A stretch of 64,000 nucleotides of DNA from JAKAWQ01 sp963745975 (GCA_963745975.1 CAVUZJ010000012.1:50033-114032), one strand, 5' to 3'. Shown: positions 41,917 to 51,122, counted from the first letter of the stretch. A program made the numbers and translations. The notes: generated by a model from the sequence alone, not told the origin.

Positions 41917-42323
41917 TGCGGTGGCTCAGCGACGACGATGAAGCCCAAGAAACCAACGATGCCTCTCGCGAGAGCGGCACGCCCTCGGGCATTGCCGACT
42001 CTCACCCGAGCCGCGGCTTCCCGTACGCAGAGCCGCCCGCAACAGATCCCTCCCCTCGACCATGAGAGCACCCTAGATCACTATCGCTGCCGGTGGAACC
42101 GGGGCACCAAGACGCCTCGCGACCCGCCATATCCACGGAATCGATCGCCAAAACGCACGCCGGATCTCGCCGGTCTCGCTCCCTGCGAAGCGCGCGCCCG
42201 CGGTTCAGCGCGGGGATCATTTGGCACTCGCAAGAAAACGGTTTCCAGCCGCGCCGATCGCCCCTAACGTGCCGCGGTTGCGGATCGGCCGGGATCCAAG
42301 ACCTACGATTGGGGAGGAAACTC
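41917..42323. other. Intergenic region, bluB / Tat-protein operon
   Basis: 407 bp between divergent genes. It should hold the bluB promoter (minus) and that of the Tat protein (plus). I checked for a cobalamin riboswitch on the bluB side and do not see the B12 box. A long shadow frame upstream of 42324 is in the same frame as the Tat protein but has no good start. GGGGAGG at 42311-42317 is the ribosome site of that gene. Confidence 0.45.
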
Positions 42324-44822
42324 GTGACGACACGTAGGGCGTTTCTCGGCTTTGCCGCGTTCGGCGTCGGCGCGTTCGTGGGCGGCTTTCGTCAAAATGC
42401 GCTGGCCGCCGAAGCCAGGCCGCTGATCGATGGCGTCGGCGCCGCCTGCAAGCGGCTCGCACCGCTCGGCTGGCGACAGCTCCTGCTCGAGGCGACGGGC
42501 GGCGAGCTCGACATCACGGAAGCGGATCTCAGGACCGAGCTCACCAAGCCGCTCGCGCGGATCGACCGCACCTATCCCGGCTTCGGCGATTTCGACGCCG
42601 CCGGCGTGCGCGCGATCAGCCGTGGCAATCCGGACCGCAGCCTGCTCTACCACGCCTTCGCCTCGCCCGGCGTGCTCGCCGATCGCAACGGCGCGGCACT
42701 CGGCAGCTTCCCCACGCTCGCCGAGATCGAGGCGGTCGAGAATTTCGTCTATGGCGCCGAGCCGCCGACGCTCGCCGAGCTGCAAAGCCGCGCCGAAGGG
42801 CGCACGCTCGGCATCGCCGTCTATGCGCTTCAGTATCGCAACACGCCGCTCTCGGTGCACGGCCAGCACGCCGAACTCTGCTTCGCCCGCGCCGGCATCG
42901 CGAGGCTTGGCTCGATCGAACCGTTCTATGACGCCGCGCGGCGGAACTTCACCACCGGCGACGAGGCGCGGCCGTTCGATTTTCGCGTCGTCCCGCGCCG
43001 CTTCGCGGCCTACGTCGCGGTCAAGGCGAGCGGCGCGGACGCGAGCTTCGGCCCGCAGGACGCGCTGCCGGGCGATCGCGACCTCGCCTTCTGGGTGCCG
43101 ATCCACAAGCTCTTCAGCGGCCCCGAATGCATCGCCGGGCGTGATCTCGACCTCGAGCTCGCCTCAGGGCTCCGCAACGACGAGCTCGCGCAGTTCCACC
43201 GCTTCCTCGAGCTCAACGGATTGCAGAACAACTGGGGCGGCAGCGACCTCGAGAACTTCCCGTTCGTGATCAAGGACGAGCGGATTGGGTCGCTTTCGCA
43301 ACGCACCGATTTCGGGTTCGGCGTGCTCGAGCCGCGCCCCTCGCCGCTCACGGTTGCCGCGCAATACAAGGGCCTGCCGCTCACGTTCCCGGTCGACGGG
43401 CGCTATACCTCGGAACCCGACGGACTCCAATTCTCGTCGCTGCAGATCCTCCCGGCGGCCGAGACGGGTCCCGAGCCCCGCTACATCCAGGACGCGGCGC
43501 AGAGCACCCAGAGGCCCGCTCCCGAATACCTCAATATCCGCCATCGGCTGGCGGCGAACGGCGCGATCGACAATCTCAACCTGCGGCCCGACATGATGGA
43601 GATCATTCGCCAGGGCGGCTACCAGACGCTGCACTACATCGATTTCTCCGGTGACGGGTGGATCGCGGCGCGTTGCCCGCAGCTCGAGGATGCGATCGCC
43701 GAGCGGATGCCCGCCTACTGCATGGTCGGGCTGCCGGATTTCTTCCCCGACGTGACCCAGCGCGGGCTGATGCACTGGTGGCAGAACAGCGTGCCGGAGC
43801 CGGTACGCGCTGCCCTTTGGGCGATCCCGCCTTATGCCCTCTCGCAGACGCGAATCGCGGCGAACGTCACGCTGCCCGTGGGGTTCAGCCTCGAGGACAC
43901 GACGATCACCGCGATCGTTTCGCAACCGGTGGATGCGCCGGGGCCCATCCAGCCGCCGAACGGCCCGGTGTCCGATTCCAAGGTGGGGCTGCCGGACGGC
44001 TCGCCCGGCCTGTTCGATCCCGGATGGGACACGAGCCAGGGCATCTATTTCACGGATCCGAGGCGAAAGCTGCAGAAATTCCTCGCCGGCTATGGCCTCG
44101 GATCGCCGTTCGTCGAGGACGCCAAGCTTTGCGCCGCGCTCGGCAATTACTGGCCGGCCGCCGCACCGGACGCGACGCGCGTCTACCAGCCCGCCAAGCG
44201 CCTTGGCGGCGAGCTCTATCCCTATCCGACGAGCACCCCGCTCACCGACGAGGAGATCGGCAGCGCGCCACTCGGCGAGGGGACATTCATGCCGTGGGAC
44301 GGCGTGCGCGGCCCGGTGCTGCGCAGGATCGGCGGACAGCCCGTCGTCGCCTATAGCGACGAGCTGCGCGTCGATTACATCGACCTTGCCGGCACGATGA
44401 CGGCGGCGCTGACTTCGCGCATCGACGCGGCGGAATATCAAAGGCGCACGCTCGCCATGGAGGCGGTGTATTGGAGCCTCGGCATCCACGACCCCGATTT
44501 CTTCAAGCACGAGGACCCGGCGACGGCGGTGCCGAAGATCCTGCGCGCCAAGGCGGCCTGGGCGGTGCTCTCCTTCCGCCTCGCCGCCGCGGACGATCCC
44601 GACCTGGCGGCGGCCGAGAAGGCCGCCGGCGTGACGCTCGCGGGGCCGCGGCGCTATCGCTTCGAGGTCTATCGCTGGGGAGAGCAGAGCCATGACCCGG
44701 ACGATATTCGCATCGTCCTCGTCGCGGTGCTCGAGCAGGCGAGCGCCTTCGTCTCCGGGAACACGGTCCTGCTGCGGCGGGACAACGGCGCGTGGGAAGC
44801 GGATACGTCGATGCCGACATAG
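42324..44822 (+). CDS. Tat-exported 832-residue protein, possible LodA/GoxA-like quinoprotein
   Basis: A large protein starting at a GTG with GGGGAGG 6 bases upstream. The N-terminus TTRRAFLGFAAFGVGAFVGG is a twin-arginine signal, with cleavage likely after ALAAEA (about 31), so it should be exported folded. I recognise no sure family. A stretch near residue 190 (FARAGIARLGS, followed by FRVVPRRFAAYVAV) recalls the N-terminal IARVG region of LodA-type CTQ oxidases. The next gene encodes a LodB-like flavoprotein, the maturase partner of such enzymes. Six cysteines, including AYCMVGLPDFFPD and LCAALGNYWP, are candidates for Cys-Trp chemistry. Function is inferred from context. Confidence 0.6.
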   Translation: MTTRRAFLGFAAFGVGAFVGGFRQNALAAEARPLIDGVGAACKRLAPLGWRQLLLEATGGELDITEADLRTELTKPLARIDRTYPGFGDFDAAGVRAISRGNPDRSLLYHAFASPGVLADRNGAALGSFPTLAEIEAVENFVYGAEPPTLAELQSRAEGRTLGIAVYALQYRNTPLSVHGQHAELCFARAGIARLGSIEPFYDAARRNFTTGDEARPFDFRVVPRRFAAYVAVKASGADASFGPQDALPGDRDLAFWVPIHKLFSGPECIAGRDLDLELASGLRNDELAQFHRFLELNGLQNNWGGSDLENFPFVIKDERIGSLSQRTDFGFGVLEPRPSPLTVAAQYKGLPLTFPVDGRYTSEPDGLQFSSLQILPAAETGPEPRYIQDAAQSTQRPAPEYLNIRHRLAANGAIDNLNLRPDMMEIIRQGGYQTLHYIDFSGDGWIAARCPQLEDAIAERMPAYCMVGLPDFFPDVTQRGLMHWWQNSVPEPVRAALWAIPPYALSQTRIAANVTLPVGFSLEDTTITAIVSQPVDAPGPIQPPNGPVSDSKVGLPDGSPGLFDPGWDTSQGIYFTDPRRKLQKFLAGYGLGSPFVEDAKLCAALGNYWPAAAPDATRVYQPAKRLGGELYPYPTSTPLTDEEIGSAPLGEGTFMPWDGVRGPVLRRIGGQPVVAYSDELRVDYIDLAGTMTAALTSRIDAAEYQRRTLAMEAVYWSLGIHDPDFFKHEDPATAVPKILRAKAAWAVLSFRLAAADDPDLAAAEKAAGVTLAGPRRYRFEVYRWGEQSHDPDDIRIVLVAVLEQASAFVSGNTVLLRRDNGAWEADTSMPT

Positions 44823-44860
44823 GTTACCCGCTGTCGGTTCCGGCTGCGGGCCGAGCCGGC

Positions 44861-45877
44861 GTGCCTGAGCACGACCTCGTCATCGTCGGCGGCGGACCGG
44901 GTGGTGCTGCCGCCGCGATCACCGCGGCGAGCCGCGGCCTCACTGTCGTGCTTTGCGAGCGCGAGGAAATTTTTCAAGAGAGGCCGGGGGAAACGCTGCA
45001 TCCCGGGCTCGCGCCGCTGCTCGGGCAGCTCGGGCTGGGGGAGCGGCTCGCGCCCTTCGTCCATGCCCGGCACGCAGGGATCTGGGTCGAGTGGGGCGGA
45101 AAGCGCGGCTTCACGGAATTCGGCGGCGATGCGCGCGGCCCGTGGGACGGGTTTCATGTCCGCCGCGCCGATTTCGACGCGCTCTTGCTCGCGCGTGCGC
45201 GGGAGGCCGGTGTCGAGGTGCGCCGCGCCGCGGCGGTCACCGGCGTGCTCGGGGACATAAGCGCGGTCCGCGGGGTGTTGACGGACCGGGGGCCGGTCGC
45301 GGCGCGCCTGGTGGTCGACGCGAGCGGACGGGCGCGCTGGCTCGCCCGCGCGCTCGGCATCGCAAGCCCGCCGCGCTCGCCGCGCTTCATCGCCCGCTAC
45401 GGCTATGTCGAGGGCGCGTGCCCGGCGCGCGACGCGGCGCCGCTGCTCCGCGGCGATGCGACCGGCTGGACCTGGACGGCGCGGGTCTGGGAAAGAACCT
45501 ATCAGTGGACACGGCTTTCCTTCGATGCGCGTCCCGAGAGGGAGTGGCTGCCCGAGGAGTTCCGCGGCCTTGCGCCGCTCGCGCGCTCGCGCGGCGCGGA
45601 CGTGACCTGGCGGATCGCCGAGCGGACCGCCGGGCCCGGCTGGTTCATGGTCGGCGACGCCGCCGCCGCGCTCGATCCAACCTCGGCGCATGGCGTGCTC
45701 AAGGCGATCATGTCGGGGATCGCGGCCGGCGATCTTGCGGCCGGCGTGCTGGCCGGCCGGCTGCCGGCGGAGGCGAGCGCCGCCGCCTATCACGACTGGC
45801 TCGCGGGATGGTTCGCTCAGGACCGGGCCGAGCTCACCCGGCATTATCGCCGCCTCAGGCCGTCGCTCTTCGCGTAA
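44861..45877 (+). CDS. LodB/halogenase-like FAD-dependent oxidoreductase
   Basis: A 338-residue flavoprotein of the tryptophan-halogenase/geranylgeranyl-reductase superfamily. It opens EHDLVIVGGGPGGAAAAITA (FAD), then ERPGETLHPGLAPLLGQLG, ASGRARWLARALG, and WFMVGDAAAALDPTSAHGV (GD motif). The WxWxIP motif of true halogenases is absent (it reads WTWTARVWER). This matches the LodB type that helps build the CTQ cofactor of LodA oxidases. The GTG start at 44861 is chosen because it lies just before the FAD motif; an in-frame GTG at 44792 would overlap the Tat-protein gene. Clearly the second gene of that operon. Confidence 0.75.
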   Translation: MPEHDLVIVGGGPGGAAAAITAASRGLTVVLCEREEIFQERPGETLHPGLAPLLGQLGLGERLAPFVHARHAGIWVEWGGKRGFTEFGGDARGPWDGFHVRRADFDALLLARAREAGVEVRRAAAVTGVLGDISAVRGVLTDRGPVAARLVVDASGRARWLARALGIASPPRSPRFIARYGYVEGACPARDAAPLLRGDATGWTWTARVWERTYQWTRLSFDARPEREWLPEEFRGLAPLARSRGADVTWRIAERTAGPGWFMVGDAAAALDPTSAHGVLKAIMSGIAAGDLAAGVLAGRLPAEASAAAYHDWLAGWFAQDRAELTRHYRRLRPSLFA

Positions 45878-46037
45878 CCGGGCTTCCGGGCCCGCAAGGG
45901 TACCCTGTCGGAAAACTTTGCAGGAGAAAATTCTTGTCGGCGGCACGCGGAAAACGCAATGGAGTTTTTCCTCGCTTGCCGCTCCTTTCTCGGCCATGAC
46001 ATGACCAACGGAGGAGCGGGGAAAGGGGGTCTGCACG

Positions 46038-46826
46038 ATGCACGGTGCGTGGCTGATCGATCCGCTCTACGCCCTCTCCGGCCTCCTCGTCGGCACCCTC
46101 GTCGGCCTCACCGGCGTCGGCGGCGGCTCGCTGATGACACCCATCCTCATCCTCGTCTTCGGCATTTCCCCCGCCTCCGCCGTCGGCACGGATCTCCTCT
46201 ACGCCGCCATCACCAAGGGTGTCGGCACGGCCGTGCATCATGCGGGCGATACCGTCGAGTGGAAGATCGTGGGCCGGCTCGCCATCGGCAGCATTCCCGC
46301 GACCATCGTTACGATCCTCGCACTCCATCATTTCGGCGCGACCGGACCGGCGGCCGAGGCGGTGATTTCCGCGACCCTCGGCGCGGCCCTCCTCATCACC
46401 GCCTTCGTGCTCCTCCTCAAAGGTCCGATCATCCGCGCGGCGATCCGCCGCAGCCCCGATTTCGGCCTCAACACATCGATCCTCTACACGATCGCCGTGG
46501 GATTCGTCGTCGGAATCCTGGTCTCCGTCTCCTCGGTCGGTGCCGGCGCCGCCGGCACGAGCGCGCTCTTCTTCCTCTATCCGCGCCTTCCCGCCGCCAA
46601 GATCGTCGGCACCGACATCGCGCACGCCGTGCCGCTCACGCTGCTCGCCGGCCTCGGCCACGCGTGGCTCGGCACCGTTCATCTCCACATCCTGCTCTCG
46701 CTGCTCGCCGGCTCCGTGCCGGGCATCATCGCCGGCAGCCTCGCCGTCCGTTTCACTTCAGAATCGTTTCTGCGCCCGGCCCTGGCACTGGTGCTGGCGC
46801 TGGTCGGCGCGAAGCTCCTGGGCTAG
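46038..46826 (+). CDS. TauE/SafE family sulfite exporter-like permease
   Basis: A 262-residue protein with about eight hydrophobic helices, of the TSUP (TauE/SafE, DUF81) family. These carry sulfite, sulfoacetate or other small organosulfur anions. The two repeats of the family are visible: GTLVGLTGVGGGSLMTPIL (about 19-37) and GFVVGILVSVSSVGAGAAGT (about 156-175). AVGTDLLYAAITKG and KIVGTDIAHAVPLT follow them. A GGAGGAGCGGGGAAAGGGGG purine-rich leader precedes the ATG. It lies just before trpG and after the LodB-like gene. Confidence 0.88.
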   Translation: MHGAWLIDPLYALSGLLVGTLVGLTGVGGGSLMTPILILVFGISPASAVGTDLLYAAITKGVGTAVHHAGDTVEWKIVGRLAIGSIPATIVTILALHHFGATGPAAEAVISATLGAALLITAFVLLLKGPIIRAAIRRSPDFGLNTSILYTIAVGFVVGILVSVSSVGAGAAGTSALFFLYPRLPAAKIVGTDIAHAVPLTLLAGLGHAWLGTVHLHILLSLLAGSVPGIIAGSLAVRFTSESFLRPALALVLALVGAKLLG

Positions 46827-46881
46827 GGTGAGTGCTGCGCCCCGCATTGACCGCCGGCCGGGCCGTGCGCAGGATGGATGC

Positions 46882-47478
46882 ATGTTTCTCCTGATCGACA
46901 ACTACGACAGCTTCACCTTCAACCTCGTGCATTTCCTGGGCGAGGTGGGCGTGCGCTGCCGCGTCTGGCGCAACGACGCGATCAGCGTCGCGGACGCGCT
47001 GGCAAGCGGGCCGGAGGCGATCGTGCTCTCGCCCGGCCCCTGCACGCCGAACGAAGCCGGAATCTGCGTCGATCTGGTCAAGGCGGCGGCCGGCATCGTG
47101 CCCATCCTCGGCGTCTGCCTCGGCCATCAGGCGATCGGCCAGGCGTTCGGGGCCGAAATCCGCCGCGGCAGCGTGCCGATGCACGGCAAGACGAGCCCGA
47201 TCCATCATGACGGAAGCCGCCTCTTCGCCGGCATGAAGAACCCGTTCGTCGCCACCCGCTACCACAGCCTGATCGTTGCGCGCGAGACGCTGCCGCCCGA
47301 GCTCGTCCCCACCGCCTGGACCGAGGACGGAACGATGATGGCGCTCTCTCATCGGCTGCTGCCGGTGTTCGGCGTGCAGTTCCACCCCGAGAGCATCGCG
47401 AGCGAAGAGGGGCATCGCCTGCTCGCGAACTTCGCGGCGATCGCCCGCGGCGCCAACGCTCCGGCCCGCGCGGCCTGA
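46882..47478 (+). CDS. trpG: Anthranilate synthase component II (glutamine amidotransferase)
   Basis: A 198-residue class I glutaminase feeding ammonia to TrpE. It starts MFLLIDNYDSFTFNL, then PGPCTPNEAG and the nucleophile Cys79 in GVCLGHQAIGQAFG. HGKTSPIHHDG follows, and the His/Glu pair in GVQFHPESIAS. The ATG at 46882 is set by the conserved FLLIDNYDSF start. It is followed by trpD, trpC, moaC, moeA and lexA, the alphaproteobacterial order, but is separated from trpE by about 14 kb. Confidence 0.96.
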   Translation: MFLLIDNYDSFTFNLVHFLGEVGVRCRVWRNDAISVADALASGPEAIVLSPGPCTPNEAGICVDLVKAAAGIVPILGVCLGHQAIGQAFGAEIRRGSVPMHGKTSPIHHDGSRLFAGMKNPFVATRYHSLIVARETLPPELVPTAWTEDGTMMALSHRLLPVFGVQFHPESIASEEGHRLLANFAAIARGANAPARAA

Positions 47479-47549
47479 CCCGTGGGCGGCCCGGCCGCGC
47501 GCGCCTTTCCTTGTCCAGCCGGGCGCAATCCGCTCTGAACGTTCCGCCC

Positions 47550-48569
47550 ATGCCGCCCGGGCTGAAGCCGGTTCTTGGCAGGCTGGCCGCCGGCAAGACG
47601 CTCGCCGAGGCGGAGGCCGAGGAAGCCTTCGGCGTGATCATGTCGGGCGAGGCGACGCCTTCCCAGATCGCCGGACTTCTCATGGCGATGCGCGTTCGCG
47701 GCGAGACGGTCGCCGAGCTGACCGGCGCGGTCCGCGCGATGCGCGCGCGCATGATCGCGATCGAGGCCCCGCCCGACGCCATGGATGTCTGCGGCACCGG
47801 CGGGGACGCGGCGGGCACGCTCAATGTCTCGACCGCCGTCACCTTCGTCGTCGCCGGCGCCGGCGTGCCGGTGGCCAAGCACGGCAATCGCGCGCTCTCC
47901 TCGCGCACGGGGGGCGCGGACGTGCTCGCGGCCCTGGACGTCCCCATCGAGCCGCCTTTCGAGCGCCTCGCACCCATCCTCCGCGCCGCCGGCTGCGTCT
48001 TCCTCTTCGCCCCGCGCCATCACGCGGCCCTCCGCCACGCCGCCGGACCGCGCGCCGAGCTTGGCACCCGCACGATCTTCAATCTGCTCGGGCCGCTCGC
48101 CAATCCCGCGCGCGTGCGCCGCCAGCTCACCGGCGTCTTCGCCCCGGTTTGGGCCCGCCCGATGGCGGAGACGCTCGCCCGGCTCGGCACCGAGCAGGCC
48201 TGGATCGTGCATGGGCAGGGATTGGACGAATTGACGCTCGCCGGGGAGAACCAAGTGGTGGAGCTGTCGCCGCAAGGGATCCGGGAATTCACCCTCGCTC
48301 CCGAGGAGGTCGGCCTCGCTCGAGCCCCGATCGCCGCCATAAGCGGCGGGGATGCGGAGGCGAACGCCGCCGCCCTCCTTGCCCTGCTGAAGGGCGCGCC
48401 TGGCGCCTATCGCGACACCGTCCTCCTCAACGCCGGGGCCGCGCTCGTCGTCGCGGGCCGCGCCCGCTCGGTCGCCGAGGGCGTGGGCCAGGCGGCGGCC
48501 GCCATCGATCGGGGCGCGGCGCTCGAGGCGCTCGAGGCCTTGCTGCGCGAAAGCCGGGAGGCCGCATGA
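47550..48569 (+). CDS. trpD: Anthranilate phosphoribosyltransferase
   Basis: A 339-residue enzyme adding the ribose-phosphate of PRPP to anthranilate. Family motifs are MDVCGTGGDAAGTLNVST (PRPP and metal loop), VAKHGNRALSSRTGGADVL, and GTRTIFNLLGPLANPARV. VHGQGLDELTL is near residue 230. I chose the ATG at 47550; a TTG at 47511 would add 13 residues with no ribosome site. The N-terminal PGLKPVLGRLAAGKTL is usual. Overlaps or abuts the trpC start region (20 bp). Confidence 0.94.
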   Translation: MPPGLKPVLGRLAAGKTLAEAEAEEAFGVIMSGEATPSQIAGLLMAMRVRGETVAELTGAVRAMRARMIAIEAPPDAMDVCGTGGDAAGTLNVSTAVTFVVAGAGVPVAKHGNRALSSRTGGADVLAALDVPIEPPFERLAPILRAAGCVFLFAPRHHAALRHAAGPRAELGTRTIFNLLGPLANPARVRRQLTGVFAPVWARPMAETLARLGTEQAWIVHGQGLDELTLAGENQVVELSPQGIREFTLAPEEVGLARAPIAAISGGDAEANAAALLALLKGAPGAYRDTVLLNAGAALVVAGRARSVAEGVGQAAAAIDRGAALEALEALLRESREAA

Positions 48570-48588
48570 CGAGCGCGCGGGAGAGCCC

Positions 48589-49399
48589 ATGAGCGCTGAG
48601 GAAGCCGGCACGCTCGGGCGCATCTGTGCCGAAACCCGCGCCGCGATCGCGCGGCGGAAGGGCGAGACCGGCATCGATGCGCTCAAGCAGGCGATCGGCG
48701 CGGCCGACAACGCCCCGCGGGGCTTCGGCCTCGCGCTCAAGCAGCGGGTCGCCGAGGCCGGCCACGCGCTGATCGCCGAGATCAAGAAGGCCTCGCCCTC
48801 CGCCGGCCTCATCCGCGCCGATTTCGACCCCGCCGCGCTCGCCCGCGCCTATGACGCGGGTGGAGCCGCCGCCCTCTCGGTGCTCACCGAGCCCCGCCAT
48901 TTCCAGGGCGCGCCCGAGCATCTCCGCGCCGCCCGCGCCGCCTGCGACCTCCCGATCCTGCGCAAGGACTTCATCCTCGATCCCTGGCAGGTCTACGAAA
49001 GCCGCGCCATGGGCGCGGACGCCGTGCTGCTGATCATGGCCGCGCTCACCGACGAGGAGGCACGCGCGCTTGAGGCCTTGGCCCGGGCGCTCGATATGGA
49101 CGTGTTGGCGGAGGTGCACGATGCCCGCGAGCTCGAGCGCGTGCTCGGGCTGGAGACCCCACTGATCGGGATCAACAATCGCAATCTCAAGACGCTGGAG
49201 TTCTGATATTAAAGTGACACTCGACCTCGCCCCCCAGGTGCCGCCGGACCGCTTCCTGGTGACGGAGAGCGGCATCGGCTCGAACGCGGACATTCGCCGG
49301 CTGGTCGCCGTCGGCGCGCACTGCTTCCTGGTGGGCGAGAGCCTGATGCGCCAGGCGGACGTCGCCGCCGCCACCCGCGCCCTGCTCGGCGCGGCCTGA
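48589..49399 (+). pseudogene. trpC: Indole-3-glycerol phosphate synthase with one-base frameshift
   Basis: TrpC, which closes the indole ring from the anthranilate ribonucleotide. Codons 1-205 read normally: ALIAEIKKASPSAGLIRADF (catalytic Lys), LPILRKDFILDPWQV, GADAVLLIMAAL, DVLAEVHDARELERV and LIGINNRNLKTLEF. Then TGA. If one T at about 49203-49204 is dropped, the next frame continues DIKVTLDLAPQVPPDRFLV, TESGIGSNADIRRL and VGESLMRQADV to a stop at 49399, giving a normal ~269-residue enzyme. As given, the phosphate-binding half of the barrel would be missing. The strain would need tryptophan unless this is a sequence error. Confidence 0.85.
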
Positions 49400-49407
49400 G
49401 GCGCGGG

Positions 49408-49890
49408 ATGCCCAGCGCGCAGCTTTCCCATCTCGACGCGCTCGGCCGCGCCGCGATGGTGGACGTGGGCGGCAAGGAGGAAACCGAGCGCACCGCGACC
49501 GCCCGCGCCCGCGTGGTCATGGCGGCCGCCACCCTCGAGACGCTGATCTCCGGCACCGCGCCCAAGGGAGACGTGCTCGCCGCCGCGCGCATTGCCGGCA
49601 TCATGGCGGCCAAGCGCACGGCGGAGCTGATCCCGCTCTGCCATCCGCTGCCGCTCGCCTCGGTCGCCGTCGAGCTATCCCCGGATCCCGAGGGGCCCGC
49701 GATCGAGATTGCCGCCACGGCGAAGACCATCGGCCGCACCGGCGTCGAGATGGAGGCGATGACGGCCGCCGCGGTCGCGGCGCTCACGCTCTACGACATG
49801 CTGAAATCGGCCGATCGTGGGATGCGGATCGAGGCGCTCCGCCTCACCCACAAGGCGGGCGGCAAGTCCGGCGAGTTCCGGGCGGCCTGA
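49408..49890 (+). CDS. moaC: Cyclic pyranopterin monophosphate synthase MoaC
   Basis: A 160-residue enzyme of molybdenum cofactor synthesis, converting the MoaA product to cyclic pyranopterin monophosphate. Motifs are AAMVDVGGKEETERTA (16-31), AAKRTAELIPLCHPLPL (67-83, with the conserved His) and GVEMEAMTAAAVAALTLYDM (112-131). The sequence continues LKSADRGM with catalytic Asp130 and Lys133. It starts 9 bp after the trpC stop and precedes moeA, as in other alphaproteobacteria. Full length. Confidence 0.95.
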   Translation: MPSAQLSHLDALGRAAMVDVGGKEETERTATARARVVMAAATLETLISGTAPKGDVLAAARIAGIMAAKRTAELIPLCHPLPLASVAVELSPDPEGPAIEIAATAKTIGRTGVEMEAMTAAAVAALTLYDMLKSADRGMRIEALRLTHKAGGKSGEFRAA

Positions 49891-49907
49891 GCAGGGAGGG
49901 CCAGGCC

Positions 49908-51122
49908 ATGTCCGGATTGCTCAGCATCGAGGAGGCACGGGCCCGTATCCTGGACCCGCTCAAGCCCACGCCCGCCGAAACGGTGGCGCTCGCCTCGGCC
50001 TTCGGCCGCGTAACCGCCGCCCCGATCGCCGCCCGGCGCACCCAGCCGCCCGTCGATGTCTCCGCGATGGACGGCTATGCGCTGGCCGCCGCCGAGGGTG
50101 CGGCGGGCGCGCGGCTTCGCCTCATCGGCTCGGCCCCCGCCGGCCATCCTTTCGCGGGCAAGCTCGGCCCGGGCGAGGCGATCCGCATCTTCACCGGGAG
50201 CGTCGTGCCCGAGGGCGCTGACGCGATCCTGCTTCAGGAGGACGCGCGCGAGGAGGACGGAGCGGTCATCGTCGGCGAGAGCGTCGCTTCGGGGCGGCAT
50301 ATCCGCCGCGCGGGGCAGGATTTCCGCGAGGGCACGGTCCTGATCCCGTCCGGGCGGCGCCTCTCCGCGCGCGATATCGGGCTGGCCGCCGCCGCCAACC
50401 ACCCCTGGATCACCGTCCACCGCGCCCCGCGCGTGGCCCTGCTCGCGACCGGCGACGAGATCGCCTTGCCGGGCGAGCCGCTTCCGCCTGGCGGCATCGT
50501 CAGTTCCAACGCCCACGCGCTGGCAGCGCTTGCGCTTGCCGCCGGCGCGGAGCCCACGGTGCTGCCGGTGGCGCCCGACGACGTGACGGCGATCGCCGAT
50601 GCCGCCGAGGCGACGCGAGGGATGGACATCCTGGTCACCACCGGCGGGGCGAGCGTCGGCGAGCACGACCTGGTGCGCGCCGGGCTTTCCCGCCGCGGCT
50701 TCGCGCTCGATTTCTGGAAGATCGCGATGCGCCCGGGCAAGCCGCTGATGGCCGGCCGGGTCGGCGGCGTGCCGGTTCTCGGGCTGCCCGGCAACCCGGT
50801 CTCGGCGATGGTCTGCGCCATGCTCTTCCTCCTCCCCGCACTCGCCCGCCTCTCCGGCCTCGCGGATGCGGCGCTGCCGGCCGAGGAGGCCCGCCTCGGC
50901 GCCGCCGTTCCCGCCAACGATGGGCGCGCCGATCATCTCCGCGCGAAGCTCTCGCGCGACCCGGAGGGCCGCCTGGTCGCGACACCCTTCCCCCGCCAGG
51001 ATTCCTCGCTCATGCGCCTGCTCGCCGAAGCCGGCGCGCTCATCGTCCGCCCGCCCCACGCGCCGGCACTCGAGCCCGGCGCGATCGTCGCGGTGATCCG
51101 CCTCGACGCCTTAGGCGTTTGA
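49908..51122 (+). CDS. moeA: Molybdopterin molybdenumtransferase MoeA
   Basis: A 404-residue enzyme inserting molybdate into adenylylated molybdopterin. Domains in order are MoeA N (about 1-170, with PPVDVSAMDGYAL and IFTGSVVPEGADAILLQED), the MoaB/MogA-like fold (about 175-320) with LLATGDEIALPGEPLPPGGI, DILVTTGGASVGEHD and KIAMRPGKPLMAGRVGGVP. LGLPGNPVSAMVC follows, and a small C-terminal beta domain (about 325-404). GGGAGGGCC lies before the ATG. Part of the trp-moa-moe-lexA run. Confidence 0.95.
   Translation: MSGLLSIEEARARILDPLKPTPAETVALASAFGRVTAAPIAARRTQPPVDVSAMDGYALAAAEGAAGARLRLIGSAPAGHPFAGKLGPGEAIRIFTGSVVPEGADAILLQEDAREEDGAVIVGESVASGRHIRRAGQDFREGTVLIPSGRRLSARDIGLAAAANHPWITVHRAPRVALLATGDEIALPGEPLPPGGIVSSNAHALAALALAAGAEPTVLPVAPDDVTAIADAAEATRGMDILVTTGGASVGEHDLVRAGLSRRGFALDFWKIAMRPGKPLMAGRVGGVPVLGLPGNPVSAMVCAMLFLLPALARLSGLADAALPAEEARLGAAVPANDGRADHLRAKLSRDPEGRLVATPFPRQDSSLMRLLAEAGALIVRPPHAPALEPGAIVAVIRLDALGV

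Noticed and set aside
41917..42323. A cobalamin riboswitch upstream of bluB
   Set aside because: I found no B12-box-like segment or the expected long-range pairing on the minus strand.
44861..45877. Calling the flavoprotein a tryptophan halogenase
   Set aside because: It lacks the WxWxIP motif and the active-site Lys context of flavin halogenases; the operon context fits a LodB-like maturase better.
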